From Pectinophora gossypiella (Eukaryota > Arthropoda > Insecta > Lepidoptera > Gelechiidae), in NCBI RefSeq assembly GCF_024362695.1, contig NC_065433.1, positions 24,027,700 to 24,091,699 on the forward strand: 64,000 nt of DNA. The letters run 5' to 3'. The translations under genes were made by a program, and so were the position numbers. How positions within the stretch are numbered: the stretch's first letter is position 1; every line of letters starts with the position of its first letter. Positions 27,901 through 42,900 of this stretch are shown here, piece after piece. The notes beneath the pieces were generated by a model. That model did not search any database and was not told the origin of the DNA. It saw nothing but the letters and a program-made list of their open reading frames with translations.

Positions 27901-30900
27901 GACCAAGACTCTAAACGACTCATACATACCTAGCCTCACTTGAAGCTGAACCGCCCGGCTGCATTCTGCAATGCCACAAAACGAGCCGCTTTTATGCTGC
28001 GACACGGGTGAGTGGCAAAGACCCGTCCGCCAAAACTTATCAATAATTGTAACGATCTGCAAACACATAAAGATACCGGCATAGAAAAATACTAGCGAGA
28101 AGTCACGCGTTGACCGCAAACCTGCCATCTGTCCACGGGGCGCTAACGGCATTATCATACTAATTTATTTTAAGAAGTCCTCTTCCGGTTGGCTGCCATC
28201 CAACGGGGAAACCCCCACGTTACGAGACGATTTAATAAGTATGTTTTTTTGTACGCTTTAATGTGTGTTGTTTACTGATGTTTGTGTTTGATTCTCATTC
28301 ATGTGATGAAGTTCGTTCAAGTTTCTATCCTGAACCCGCTGTTAACTTATCTGAGTAGGAGCGTGGGCGGATGTCACGTGGCATTTGTATGTATAGAATT
28401 TATCGTGAACTTGGCGGGTTGCAGCCACCAAAAGCATTTCTTGCGTGAAAGCGAGAGTTCGAGAAGTTTGTCGGGTGCGCGCTGCGGCGTCGCATCGACC
28501 GACACCACGGGATTTGTTTACCTACACTTTTACATTATGTACAACTCCGCGTATAGCTCTGCTCCAAACTCTAGTATCTCCTTAAACTTTGTTTGTTAGG
28601 TATCACAACGCTCAGTGCTGTTACTGTCACTTTCTCTTCACCTACAACGATAGGTGTGTAGCGTGACTATACAGATATAGACGTCTGCGGTGGCTGAGTA
28701 TTCGTCTGTTTACACATGAATATTCAAGCAAAACGGTAATTTTATTCGATTTACATTGTCATTTGTTAATCAAAAGTAGGTACTATAGAAGGATTATTTG
28801 TAACTGTTTAAGATATTTATACTACACCTGTTCGGCAAGTGCCTTCGTAATCTTTCGAAAAAAGAGGCAGAAAGTACGACATTCTTTATTAACTCATTAA
28901 TATTAAAAGTTTTTATATCCAAGTGCGCTAAATGTTATGTACTACTAGCGATGAGGCCGGCTTGGCCACCTCGCCATTTATGTTTAATTCGCATGTAGTA
29001 GGAGGCGAGCCTATAGCCATTAACCGGGCACAAATCCGTGATATTAATTATCTGTGATACAAACATGAATTCAAACTCCTAAAGTCGAATTCAGTGGTTT
29101 GGAGCCGGAACCGGGAAACAGCACTATCACGCATTTATTATAAATAAAATAATGAATACATAAATAAATACTTTATTTAATGCCGACATTCCTTTCTTGT
29201 CAATATTATATTATTATTTATTTCACGCACGAGATAAATTTTAATTTGTGTGTGTTAAGGCCGCTACATCCTCGTTGGTAATCGGTCGCTTTTTTTTCCA
29301 TTCTCACTATGAATAAAGAAAGGCTCCATACCAATATTATACATCTGGAAGTAACTCTGTCTGTCTGTTACCTTTTCGAACTTCGTCTCCTTTCTAGGGA
29401 CGGATTTGTGTACTTACGCTATGTTACCCAAGTCCTTGCATACGAAGTCACACACTTCTAGTACTGCATAAATACAATATTACAGTGTACTGAATAACTT
29501 CCAGTTTGTGAGCTTTTGAAACGAACTCGTTGAATACAGTGACGCAATGCAAGTTCCGTCATTCATTGAAAAGGTCAGGGAGGCGGCAAGTTTATCGCGT
29601 CAGCTGTTCCCGGCTTCTCGTTACTACAATACCTTCCGGTCGTTTCGATAACCACGATACTCGTACATCTACTCGATTGTTTAATTTTATACTTCGTTGT
29701 GAGTTTCCCCGGTTGAGGCGAGGGATGCCTCCAGACAATAAATAACGAGTGCAGCGATTGCGACCGCCGGTCGGGATAAGGGGCTCGGGGAGGGGCCGAC
29801 CATTTTAATGTCCCGACGCCAGACTTTATATTAAACATTCGACCTTGACAGTGGCCTACATCGACACGGGACACGCATACACACCCACTTCTTACGCCAT
29901 GGAAAAAGTTCACTCAAACTTTCGACACTTCTAAAGCTATAAATAATAACTGTGACGTGTTTGCTCGGCCGCGATGTTTACGTCTTATCTTGCGCTTCGT
30001 TGACGTCGCCGGAGGTGTTACATTGCCGATCTAACACGGTTCATCCTTATCAACATACCAACTATAACAATTACAATGACCGTGAATAATATATGTATTT
30101 TCCCGTTATCGTTTAGCATGAATGAACTGACGTGATTCAGTGAAATCGTACAAAGTATCTCGGCGAATATTTTGAATTCCTTCCACGCAAAACAGAGCCA
30201 CGTGTTGTAATCGCGAGTGGATTCAATGTTCAATATTTGTGCGTCGAGGCTCATAAAGTTGCGTGCACGCTAGCGCATAAATCCTGTAAGAGTTTATGGG
30301 ACAGTTCGGATGATCGAGGGCCTGCTTGCGTTCCACGAACTCTTGAAAGTGCTCACTAAATATACTCGTAATACAACTCGTATGCCTTTCTCTATATTGT
30401 CATTTTGGAACATAACTTTGCGGGGATTTATTTATACGCTAAGCCACTATAATTTTATTTGGTGGCAAACTCTACAGAACAGACATGCTACACACTACTA
30501 CCACACTAAACTACAACATCTAAAAATAGTTTCAAAGAACTATAAGTATTACTACAGGCATAATAGATTCATAAGAAAAGTCTTATTACTTTTACTCTAT
30601 TAACTGCAAATGGAGGATTATGATATTATATAATATAGTCGTCGTTTTTAAAATTCAAACTAAAAATGCTTATAAGATAACAATCCCTGCGTTAGGAAAT
30701 AAACTACCCCGCCGGTTGCCGCGGCGACCGTGCGCCTTGCTACCTAATATGTGGCAATAAAGTAACAAGTATTATAAATAGAGATGAGCCGACTAGCTGA
30801 TTAGTCGGCCCCTGAAACCCGACTAATTATCCACCTAGTACTGTAGGAAAATACTGTTTCTGAAGTTGGAAATATACACGAAACTATGAAATGTGTGCAG

Positions 30901-33900
30901 ATGAGGCAGAAAACTATGAAATGACATCCAGGAATGTTCACTAACTTAAGTGTTATTTTTATGCATTTTCACAATTGGAAAATAGATGGATCAATAACAA
31001 GGGACTTTCAATTTACTTTTCTTTGTTTTCCTGTTTAAAGTTCTTGAATTTTCTTCCTGATTTTTTAATGTCAGCTATTTTGCTTTTTCTCTGAAAGCTC
31101 CTTTATTTATTCTGTCTTTAATCTTCAACATGTTCACTCCACTCAGTAGCTCATAAGGAGACATACCAGTGCTCCTCCGGTAAGTACTATTGAGACATCT
31201 TTGTACAACTTAGTGAGTACTGATATGATAACCCTGTGTAGTCTCTCAATTTGTCTATATAATATAGGTATACATTCAAATGGGCGTTCCTCAAGGATCC
31301 ATTTTTGGTCTGTTTCTTGTGCTATTCGACTGACACTTCTCTTATGTTTAAAATTGATAGAAAGCTAAAGAAACTTCAAGAAACAAGGTTCAGGCAACGC
31401 AGGTTCTAAATTATCTCATTTTTTAAACTCTGGCATACCAACTTATTTTCTTGTTCTTTATACAGTATCAAGCCCATTAGCTAGGTATATAGTCTTCAAA
31501 AGATTGGGCCGACAACATTTATTTTATGACTCTCTGGTGGATGTTTCCAAGACTTTTCTTTATTGTCATTTCAAATGCCTGAGTAACAACCACCAAAACT
31601 GGTGTTAGTCAGTCTTTCAGTCTCGCTAGACTTCAGACTGAGAAAGCGTACTGAGTACAGTTTTCCATATTCTAGATCGTTTTTAGCATAAAAATTGCTG
31701 AATATGCTGTATTCGAAGTATTTGTGTGAGCATCAGTTTCTCTTCATAGATCAAAAATCTTTAAGATTGTGTGTTACCCAGGCTAGGCTTTGCACATTAA
31801 ATTGAAATTGAGTGTTTTTCTTCAATGAATCTGTTAATGACTTAGCTAAAACGGCATATTTTTTTTATAAACTTCCTGACATTATAGCACAATCCAACAA
31901 AGGCGTGCAGTAGCTTGAAGTCTTGGCTTTGGGTACGAGTATGTTCTGAGTACTTTTATCTTCTCGGGTGATGGTCTTATCTCTCCATTTCTGATAATGT
32001 GCCCCAAAGATTCTACACTCTTCACCACTAGTTGACTTTTCTTCCGATTTATTTCCAGGCCATATTCAGAAGGTCTTCTTAACACTGAAGTCAACCGCTG
32101 CATGGCTTGTTGCTCGTTCTCCCCTGAAATTAAAAGATCGTCGATGAATACCTTTACAATACCTTTTTCTATTCGGTCTCGGAATTTAATACTAATAAAC
32201 CGTATAAAAGCCTTCAGGAAAGGAACTATGCCGCATGGTGCTTTAAAAAAAAAACGCTGTTACTGTCCATTCATAATCACAAATGTGTGTAGGGAATTGA
32301 GTCTTCCTATTCCCCAAGGTAAATAATATTTTTAGGGTTCCGAAACTCAAAAGGAAAAACGGAATTCTTTGCAGTCCGTGTGTCTGTCAATTTTGTTAAT
32401 TTATTCAAACTTGACCTCCTTTTTAATCCAAAGTGCTAAATATATTTGTATTATGACACTTGTCCGGCAAGTTATCAAAAAGTGACAGAAGATAGTGATT
32501 CTTGACCATTTTTTGATTCAGTTTCCTGCAGTCGACACAGACCCTTAAGTCCAATGGGCTACATATTCAAATGTACGTACGCAATTAATTTCATCTTGTA
32601 ACGTGGTGATATCTATCACCTTTGAGGTGTACTTTGATCAAAATGGGAGCTTTCTTCATCTTCCCTGGCTGACGTCACCAACTTGCCTACTAGTTGCTGT
32701 TCCTCTGGCGACACCTCGAGACCTTAGGTCAAAATGTGACTACACATCTGAGCCATCCATAACGTGACTGGTGCTTCAAAAATTCTTGCCTAATAGTAAC
32801 AAAACAAGGTGTAGCGTTAACTTCTGTATTATAAAACAATGTCCCTATAGCATGTGCCGCCCACAGGCACTTGTTGTAATTTTCCCAAGCGCACGATTTT
32901 TTGTCCAACCAAGCAAGTCCCGCCAATGCCTCGATACAGTTTTCTTATTTACGCAAAGCCTAACTTTCATAGCACTGGTACGATATTTAGTTAACGTTAT
33001 TGCCGGTATCAATAAGCGTACTCATTTCTATACCAGCATTTTTTACGTTTTTTTTTGATAGGTGTTCTTGTGCCTGTCATACGTTTCTCGACTTTGAGTA
33101 CGTCACGTGTTGTTGACGCGTAGCGTAGCCGCCATCTTGTCCTTCATTGTCAAATTTCACTTCTTAGTTGCGTTTCGCTTCAAAATATAAGGTTGACGTT
33201 TGAGTTCGGAACCCTGAAATAACATTTGATGAATAAATGATTTGATGGAAAGTTTTCGATGATAAACCTTTTCGATAAATCAGCATCGACAGCACTTCAA
33301 ACCCGTATTTTTATTTTATTATTTACAATTCACAAAAATACCTATTTTCTTCTCCTCCTGTGGAGACACCGCAGAGCATTATTTTGTTGGTTTCCTTGTC
33401 AATACATTGTAAGGCGACGTAGTCCAAATTCTTTCATTAGCATCCAACATTAATCTAGACAACTTTCGTCTCGTGACTTTTTTCCTTGCGCTTCTTTTTT
33501 TTACTTCATGTTTTTTTTTCCCGTCCATGTTATGGATAAATAACATGTTTTCAATAGCGCCGCCTTTAGCTGCTTCCACGGTTTATGAGACTGTTCAGAT
33601 TTTATCCACAGAGCCGCCGTTCTTGTGAGAGCTCGTCGCGCTACCAGTAACTTTTGCAATGGTGACCACGAAAATATTTGGCGTTATTGAGAGGGACTAT
33701 GAAAGTTGATTCCGTAGAGGTTACTCTGTTTTGTTCCCAAAGACACCTTCCTCTTCTTCACCGTCGCTTATCGCGTCGCCGGTCTTTAGGCATGTTGGAA
33801 TAGTGATGAAAATTTTTCATCCACGCTGCCACGAGTCACGCCGCTAATCTCAAACTGCAATATGTTTATGCTCCAATTCCGGATGAGACCCCAATTGTTG

Positions 33901-36900
33901 AGTTGAGACAGGGTGGTACAAATGAAATCCAGGAACATTTACTTTCTTTTACATAGTCTTCACAAATATCTTTATAAAATATTAAATCGTTGTACACGCC
34001 ATCTTCCTTTCATCTTACATTTTGAAGCTAACTTACTCAACGCCGACTAATCGGCGTGAAGTCGGTGCATCTCTAATTAAAAAACGTGAAATATGTTCTT
34101 CATAAAAACTATTGACACAAACTTCAACAACATCACTTACAAGATCAATTAACAATTTAATCAAATTCGCTGTCCTATTGAACCTTGCACTAAGCAAAAC
34201 ATTGTTTATGAAAAGCTGATCGCTGAGCAAAGTGTACAGTAATCATGGCTTGCAAATTATGTAATAGTTTCGCCGGTATTGTTATTACGAGGAACTGTAA
34301 TGTGGGTCACAAACGAGAACCGAAACAGGGTCGAGATGACATTGACGCGCTTGTGTTACGTTTCACATAAATTATATAACATCTGTGTATTATCTTCAAG
34401 GTATACGAAATGTGCACGTGTCAACCCGTAGACATGTAAAGTCAGGTCTTTATGTGAATAAGTTTGCATTCGATAGTGCTTATAACACTTCGTTTGATGT
34501 CCCTGTAACGTAAGAGCTTGTGAGAAAGCTAATGTGCCGTTACTGTACGCTCACTATTCTTATTACCAGATCCTGTGTCCGTTTCACAATCCACAGAACC
34601 CTCTATCATATGACAAGGTCTCGTTGCACTTAGCAACCAATTTATTTACGAAATAATATACGCACGCAATGCAATATTTACTGCCACCTTGACATTGAAC
34701 GATCATCGAATGTAATTTGTTACAACAACCTTATCTAAGAATCGGCGCACAGAATGTATGAAAACATCGTAAAATGGTTTATTTGTACGGAGTCTAACGT
34801 TATGTCACTTGTTAACTTGTTATGACATAATTTAAGTAAGAATTATCTACTTTATTATTATTTACAAGTTGTAAGAATAACATTGGTCGGAACGATGGCT
34901 GGACGTTGGTGGCGGTTTCGCTTGCAGGTGTTCGATGTCACTACGAAACTGGTCGGGCATCCGGTTGGAACCTCGCCCTGCACTCGACAGATGGCGCTAT
35001 AAGCGACGGTACTTAGACATTCGCCTTTCATTCTGTCCAACACAAGCCTCGTTCGAATCCCTCTTATTCTTCTGATATTGTTATTTCATTACTATTACGA
35101 GAACGCTCTGTTACAAATTCTTCAACATTCATATGAAGATGGATCGTCATTAAACTCGTCGTACTATAGGTAGTTAAACGAATTTGAATTCGAATAGGTA
35201 ATTAGTAAATGTTTTACTAATACAATTAGGGAACAATTCGCTAAAGGTCCTCTCAGAAATACTTTGACGACAGTATCGCCGTAAGACAAATTGTCTAATT
35301 ACGGCGCGGTCGGCCGCTTATATAACTAATGGCAGCATAATCGGGCTCGAGGAATCCGATCGTAAACACGCTCGCTAACCCACTAAAACATATTTCTTTT
35401 ATTTTGCGGAGCGGGCGGCGCGCTGTGCCTGCTCTGCTCGCCACCGCTTAATAGAACAGGTTTCTATATCGGAGTTAACGATAAATCCGCCTGCGAGATG
35501 CCGCCTCACCCTCTGCATATTTTCTTAAGTCTCCCGAGAATGATGCTTAACGTTTTCCGAATATTTATGTTGTGCTTATTATTTTATAAATCGTAATAAC
35601 GATTACTTTAAAATTGACATTGAAGATGTTAAAACCTTATGGTATATATTTTTTTTTTTTGGTGATACAATGTTCACGCATAATTAATTCAACAAATGAA
35701 TCTAAAAGTGGGTGCTGTCGCCACTAAGTCTCTGTGTCATATTTACATATTAATCAGTAAAAATGATGGCAATGTATATCGATTGTGTTGAGTGATTTTT
35801 TTACCCGTGCTCTCACGCAGACCGTTGGGCGTCTTTTGTCCAGAGTCCCGATGGCGCCGCCATGGCGCCGGGTTTCATCAACCCATAGCCATTACAATTC
35901 TTCCCTCCACTCCTTGATTGAAGTCATATTTTTGTACACGGGTCGTTCGACTAATTCCTAGACATGTTGCATCTTCTCAAAGAACTTTGTCTTTTTCAAA
36001 GAAAAGATTAAATGGTTGTTCATTTCATGTGGTCACAAATGCAGAGTGAGCTTCGCACATACAAGCAGATAATATTCTATGGAGCTAGTGCGCAGATGCA
36101 ATTGGCCCGCATTCCCAATAGGCCATCGTTGTTAGTACTGCGACAGTAATGAGATGAGCCATACACAACACACAATTTGCCATATTATATATAGCAACTC
36201 AACTGAATTCGATCAATATTGCCTAATTATAGTGCTTCTGGAACTGGAGAACGACGGAAATTTCACTTTAATCTATGTTTACAAACTAGAGACGCGTACA
36301 TCAACAGTAATGTGTGCCATGTTCATTATCACACGACTGTGAATGTGTGATCATTTTATATTTATAATGATAGCTCGATTCTGTGTGTACACACACATAT
36401 AAACACACTCGCACATTATTGTTCAAGCTCTTCATTTGTGTTTTTGTGTGTGTAACCTTTCTTTTGTATGGATGTACATGTATGTATTTAATACTGACTC
36501 GGTTCTGATTTGTTTGTTTTGAATTATTCTGATTGACTGCGTCCTTGCTGATTACCGTTTGCAATATAAAGTCCTATCTCTATGTAATTATTGTGGGATC
36601 ATGAGTGCATCTAATGAGACTTCTGGTTTTTCTACAAAGCATACGAGCGTTATGCAATAGTTGCAGCAAGTATAGAAGTTCGAAACAAGCCATGGAGTAG
36701 AGAATGAGTGTGATGCGTGGCTGTGCTCGTCGGCGGCGGTGGCGACCCCCCGCTCGGCAATGCTGGCGTGCCCTCGCCTGTTCGTCCGTAGCTATACATA
36801 TGGGTCGAACAGAGCGGCGTGCCGTTGCCTGCCGTCGCAATATCAGCCCGGTGAAATCGCTCGCCCGCCCGCTTCGTCGCACCGCGCGCCTCGCCTGCGC

Positions 36901-39900
36901 CAGTCACCGTGCGCCAACTGAAACGCGCGCACCGCTAGCGTAATCGAACGTACAATATCCCACACGAGTCTCTTGCTCTCTGTAGCTTCTATCGCCTCTC
37001 CACCGGCTCTCTTGTACTGTCACCAGTAACGGTCTGTCAATATTTAAAGTTTTTCCTTTCGAGAATTTTTGCCTCTAGTATCTTTTAAGTGTATAAGTGC
37101 ATGTTTGCTGCCAACCTTTATCTGTGCTTCGGTGTCGTTCCAAGAAACATTCAAGACGGCCGTCATCATAAGGCTGCCTGCGAACACAGTAAGTATCGCA
37201 TCGGCCGCATGACTCAATGTAAAATGGGACGATTCTTATCTACCGTCATGTCTGTGTGCGTTGGACGCCGAGCGCGGCCATGTGTGCGTGACATCCGACC
37301 GCCTTCGTACCGCTTCTGTGTGTGTTGGCTCAATACTCGGTTCTATTTTGTGGCTGCGGCTAGATGTTTGTTTTTATTATCATATGACCGGCGACTGTTG
37401 CAAGTTCCTTTTAATTCAATGCATGATGTCAATGGAGTTTTTAGGAAATTGGACTCTGCATTTTTAAAAAATCTTTACTATCTTGTTAAAACCTTATTTG
37501 CAAGATAATACTTTTCCCCTAAAAACTCCTCATGATATTCCATATCTAAACAGTGCGAATACATTCGTTTATTCTGTATTGGGCAAAGTAGCGAAGTATT
37601 TCATTATCTGAGTCGTACTTGCCGTCGGCAACTCTTAGGCGTATTTGAAGCCATACTTCCAATATAAAAGTAGGTATCTAACGGTTGACAAAACCTCATA
37701 TTTACTACTTATTTTGAATATGTAACTAACATGGTTTTAACATACGTATTTGGCATGTTAATTTAAAATAATATATTTAAATATGTATGTACCCAACAAA
37801 ATCAATGCATGCAACAGCTAGCAACATTTTTGTGCAGTACAAATTCAGCATCATCAAAAATATTTTTTAATATATTGAAAGAAAAGTCCAAGTGTACTGA
37901 AGAAATCACAGCCGCGGGCTTGAGTTCAATTTGTCAACCGGGTTCTAGTGTTGCTAAACTTTATATTGAAGTAGATCACAATACGACCCCTTGTCTAACA
38001 GAACTATAGCTCCTGTACCAGTAACTTCGTATACATGTACATAGTCATTAAGTTTCCAGTATTCACTCAACAAGTTTACTGAGAACTAAGTACTACCTGT
38101 GACTGTTTTTGCCTCTTGTGTATTCAGCAATTCTATGACGCTATCTTTAGTCTTTATTATTTGAATTACTATTAAATTACATATCAAATTTCGGTTCGAC
38201 TCGTCAAAGGTGCAACATTGCCATCATAGATTTTTTTAGTATCTTTTGTAAAGTACTGAGAATAGGCCTATGCCAATGTTGGTTGACAATGGGATGGAGT
38301 AACTAATATACCTACTACATTTTTTTTTGACGTGACTTATTGTAGATTTGCCGCAGATGGCATTAACTACTTGGCCGGACAAATGGGGAGCGCTGAAGGC
38401 TCTCACCCGGTACAACGTTTAAGACAACAGGCCTGAGGGTGCCCAGTTGGACGCGAACCTCGGCTCAGGGCGTCGTCTGAGAGGAAAAATATTTGAAAGA
38501 ATTAATCGACCCTTGTGGGTTGATAGCGATAAGCGCTGAATGAGGGAAATCGTCGACCATGCTGGCGGGGTCGGTATCGGGGCTCTGAAGTGTTTGGTGT
38601 CGCGAGCTGATACATAAACCAGAGAGACACTCGCCATGTTAGAAAATTTACATCTTATAGCGCCGGTGACGAGCACTTGTACTAACTGTCGAAGTGTTCC
38701 TTATGATACGAGATGCCGTCGCTAGATGACACTTACTTCTAAATGTAAGCTTATGCTTTAGTTACTCCTTGGCGCAATAGAGTAATATATTATCTCACGT
38801 CTATATCCTCCATAGCGATGGCAGCAGCGTTCAATCTGCCACCACTTCACCTGCATGTAATCAAGGAAACTAAGTAGAACAGCTATGCTTCGACCTAAGG
38901 AAAGGAGATCCACGACAGTTATGACAAAACTCAAAGCCTCATGACTAAACCTGTAATGGCCATGCTGACGCCATTATCAGGACTCCCAAAAGTACTACAA
39001 TTAAGTAAGGTGATACCAGAAAGAGAAAAAACACGGATAGGTCTGGAGATCTAATCAAACCTAACGTACACCCATTGGCAATGTGGATCAGAGATGGTTT
39101 TCTGTGGCTGTAGACAGAATGGCTTTGCATGGACAGGTTTATGCGGAGGGCACCCTAGGATACATACTCGTGGCTAATGAAATCGAAATTGTATGTATTA
39201 TACACGACACGTTATTGGTAACCAAGATCGTATTTTATTTAAATCTTTTGATATATTAATTTGTATTACATTTCACGAAAAAAATAATTTGGAGTTTGAT
39301 GATACAACTAAAATTATATAATTATACGCGGACTGTGTATCCTTGTGTTCGCACAAGGATTGCGTGCATTTTAGTTTATGTTAAATTTTGTTTTATTTAT
39401 TTGCACCAAAATAAGATGAATTATGTTACATGTGTTATAACAGCATAAATCACTAAACAAATGATCCAACTCGAGTTGTATTACTTTTCACTGAAGGATA
39501 CAGATATTTACTTGTTTTACTTAATTTCTGACAATACACATTTTACTCCTGACCAAATCACGCTTCTTGCTGACCACTAGTATTTACTTCATTTTCTGCC
39601 AAAATTACGGTTTTGCGGGCCAAAACCTCTATAAAAAAATTGTTTTTGTTTTGGATTTGCTACATAAGGATAATTTGGTTCAGTTTTGTATCATAATCCT
39701 GAACTAAATAAATATCGTTTACATACATTTAATGATTGTCTATTGTGAGGTTTTGTGAACAAAAATGACATCCGAATGTGATTTTTTAAAAAGGCGTTTT
39801 GTGGTTTTCATTTCATTATGTCATCTACACGAGTAGCAAGGTCACCTGTGTGGTCACCTGTTCTGGCTACTGGCCGTTAGGTGTCAGTGTGCCCCCCACA

Positions 39901-42900
39901 CCAGCTTAGTTAAGACCCTAATAACATATGAATAAACTCTGTTGTGCCATCTCATCTTTGTACTTCCTCCGTGAATGAGCTCGTCTTTACGTGAAGGTTA
40001 ATTAGGGTTCAAACCTTATTCAACAAAATAGAGTTTGTGATTTTGGTACAGTTGACTATGGAGAGCAGTCTCATAAATATTTCAGATGTGTTCTAAGATA
40101 TAATACGGAAATATAATAACCTACAAGGCTACAATAATTGTTACACTTAAGTTATTTTTAGCTAACAATAGATAGATTTCAGGTAGCGATTAACAATGTA
40201 AACCCTATTATTTGCAAAAAGAGTACCTAGGTACAAAGATTGTATTATACAAAAATAGTTCATGTAAAGATACAATAATATAATATTGCAAACTTATAAA
40301 CTATATTCGTTATGCTGTAATTTAGATACAAAAGAATACTCGACTACGGCAAAGCAAAAAGGATGGTTTTTGTGGTTGACCGCTATGTATGTATGTTTGT
40401 ACGTCTGGTTCCACCAAACCACTTATCAGAATTTATATATTCGTCTTGATTGTCCGCTGGTTATAGGCTATGTGACGTCACACTAATTTCACCATGATTA
40501 GAGGACATAAAGTGATGAAGTAAAAAATATTTGTAGTTCTAATAGTGTGGGGTATCAAATAAAAGGGCGTAATGGGCACATTTGAAATATGTACATACTG
40601 CTAGTTTTTACTCGTGGTTTTGCTTGTTTTTACTCAATAATTACGTTTAATAACATGTCAAACATGATCCGAATAGCTGTTACCTTCGAACCTTGCTGGC
40701 TATATAATTCAAGAAGTTATCTCAATAAATAAAACCTAAAAATAGTATAAGTAAATTAAAAAAAGATGTTTAAGAGATAGATACCCGCGGTCGTATGCTA
40801 ATGTCTTAAGAGTTCGCTTACCACGGCTATCTTCTCGATTCTGAACATTACTGTATCTTATTGAATTAAAATAGTAACGTTTATCAAATACGATTTACAT
40901 ATTGAATGCTTTTAATATTGAACTTTTTAAACTCAATAAAACTATGAATCATAGAAGTAGCTTTCTAAGTGTCAGATAAAAGAGTGTGCAAAATCTCTTG
41001 ACCTTAACCATTGTAATGACAGTTTGTATTTAATATATTTCTATTATTATAGTAAACAGTATTAGCAGAACACATGTGTGGTACTGCTTGCATACGTTAC
41101 TGATTATTTAATGCGATCTCACGCTCAATAGGTGGAATGCCGCAAGGTCCTAACCGACTGTAACAAAGCAATCCGTCGTCGATTTTATTTGTCTCGTCGT
41201 AAAAACTATAATGCCGGTAAAACCGTCGGCGTATCGCACATTCCTCTAGTGTCGGTCGCTCATACAAATTATACGATGTGTGTTACGTATAGTTAGGTAG
41301 GTGGGCCGTCATTATTTATGTTCTCTAACAGTCGGCTCAGTGGTGTGGGTTAAAATCGGAGCAGTCAGCTGATCATCCATGTGTGTGTGCGTTCTTCGGG
41401 AAACACCTTTGGATGACGTGTGCGAGCTCCGTTTAATTGGACATTCACATTGTTCCCTCGTGTTTTTATGTATCGTCATATTGATACGCTTGATAAGGCA
41501 GAGCATTAATAATAGATATTTTTCATTCAGTTTCGCTCATTTCGTAATTCTATCTGGAAATGGCTGTACTCGTAGAACTTGGAGGTATATGACCAAATAT
41601 GTACTCTTCTACCTTACTCCATCATCGTGGTTGCCTTCCGATCGTGAACGAACACATCGCCTAAAAAGGAATATCATTTTAATGTTTATGCTCGATATAA
41701 GTGTACCTTACTGGCCACCTCATGCGAGCTGAAGCGGAGAACATGTCATTTGGTAGAAAAACCTGATATCGCAGACCGGTGATTACGCTGGACGCTGGTA
41801 AACCATAATTTTGCCGACCTCGCCACGACTTGCCGTCGCTATACGATTTATAGCTGTTTTTTCCAACTGCTAAATGACTGTGCAGTCCCTGAATGATGTT
41901 CACTTTGTGTATCTGTGATTAGTTTTCAAAGGAAATTCCTTTTGATTGTTCCAAAAATACATAATTGGGCTTTGTTTTCGCGTTTAACTTTGACTGTTTC
42001 AAAATTATGTTCATTTTTGTTCTTACCTGAGGACATTGTTATTCTGATGGGTTAGTGCTTTAGTATTGTATTTGGAGATTCTACGATTCTAATGTTGTCG
42101 AGGTGACCAGCAATCGCATCAACGATGAATGATGGATAGAAAAAATTTAGCTTTTAATTCTTAGCACTATTGACATACGTAGCGCCTCATCTACGATGAT
42201 GTATAAAGTATTAATTTACTTATACAATTTCTAACGTAGAGTTTTTGTGTGCCATAGTACATGTCGACCGACGGGGAAAGTGTTCTTCGGCACTTCGTCC
42301 CGCGCCCCTCGTCACAAATAAATAAGGCCGAGCCGGCATCCGACAACAATAATAATAATTCGCTCCGGCCCGATCAGCTGTTTCGCCGACACCGACCCGT
42401 GTAACAGGTGGCCTATAAAGACATTCAATAAAGTGTACCACTTGCCTTCGTGCGGAACCGTCTATACAAATACACACACATTCGTACCAAACTCACTCAT
42501 CTAAGTTTTTTGTGACAACTTTACAAATAATAATTGGTTGGCTCCCGTTTTCTAACAAACAATCATACAAATCATCATGTCAACGCCTTTCCTAATTTTA
42601 TTTGGATCAACCGCGCACTGTCTATCACTTACTTACCTACAAGTTGTTCATCTTGTGTACCATGTGTCTCTTATTCCATACTCTTGAACTCTTGAGTTTG
42701 CATTTCAGATGTGAAGAATGGATCAATTTGAGGTAATTAATCTATCGTCAATTTGAATGTTTCGATGTAGATGTGCTCGTATGTAGACATTTAAGATTAA
42801 ACGAATGCGGGTGGCGGGTGTGGTGTGGGTGAACGAGTGCCGGTCCCCTGAGCACGTGGTCAGAACATTATCATAGACTACCGCATCATCCTTACATAAC

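Larger units (their letters stand above)
30895..34041 (-). mobile_element. Decayed Ty3/gypsy LTR retrotransposon
   Basis: Read on the minus strand: a right-hand LTR, a primer-binding site, a reverse transcriptase region (32570 down to 31880) and an integrase C-terminal fragment (31170-31108) lie in the normal gypsy order. LTR relics share GAAATCCAGGAACATTTACT at 33922-33941 and a diverged copy at about 30920. All reading frames are broken by stops and frameshifts, so the copy is dead. A common moth repeat fragment (32330-32400) interrupts the RT region. Exact outer borders are uncertain. Confidence 0.65.
30779..34075. mobile_element. hAT-like DNA element interrupted by a gypsy retrotransposon
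   Basis: Outer ends are inverted: TAGAGATGAGCCGACTAGCT... (30779-30809) and, on the opposite strand from 34075, TAGAGATGCACCGACTTCAC..., both running into GATTAGTCGGC. Flanking 8-mers ATTATAAA (30771-30778) and ATTAAAAA (34076-34083) agree at 7 of 8 positions, the target-duplication length of hAT transposons. No hAT transposase is visible. The interior is instead a decayed Ty3/gypsy element on the minus strand, so the DNA element was probably a short non-autonomous copy into which the retrotransposon inserted. Confidence 0.6.

Noticed and set aside
39834..39990. Possible solo LTR (AATAAA, direct GGTCACCTGT repeat)
   Set aside because: No paired TG...CA ends or target duplication could be found.
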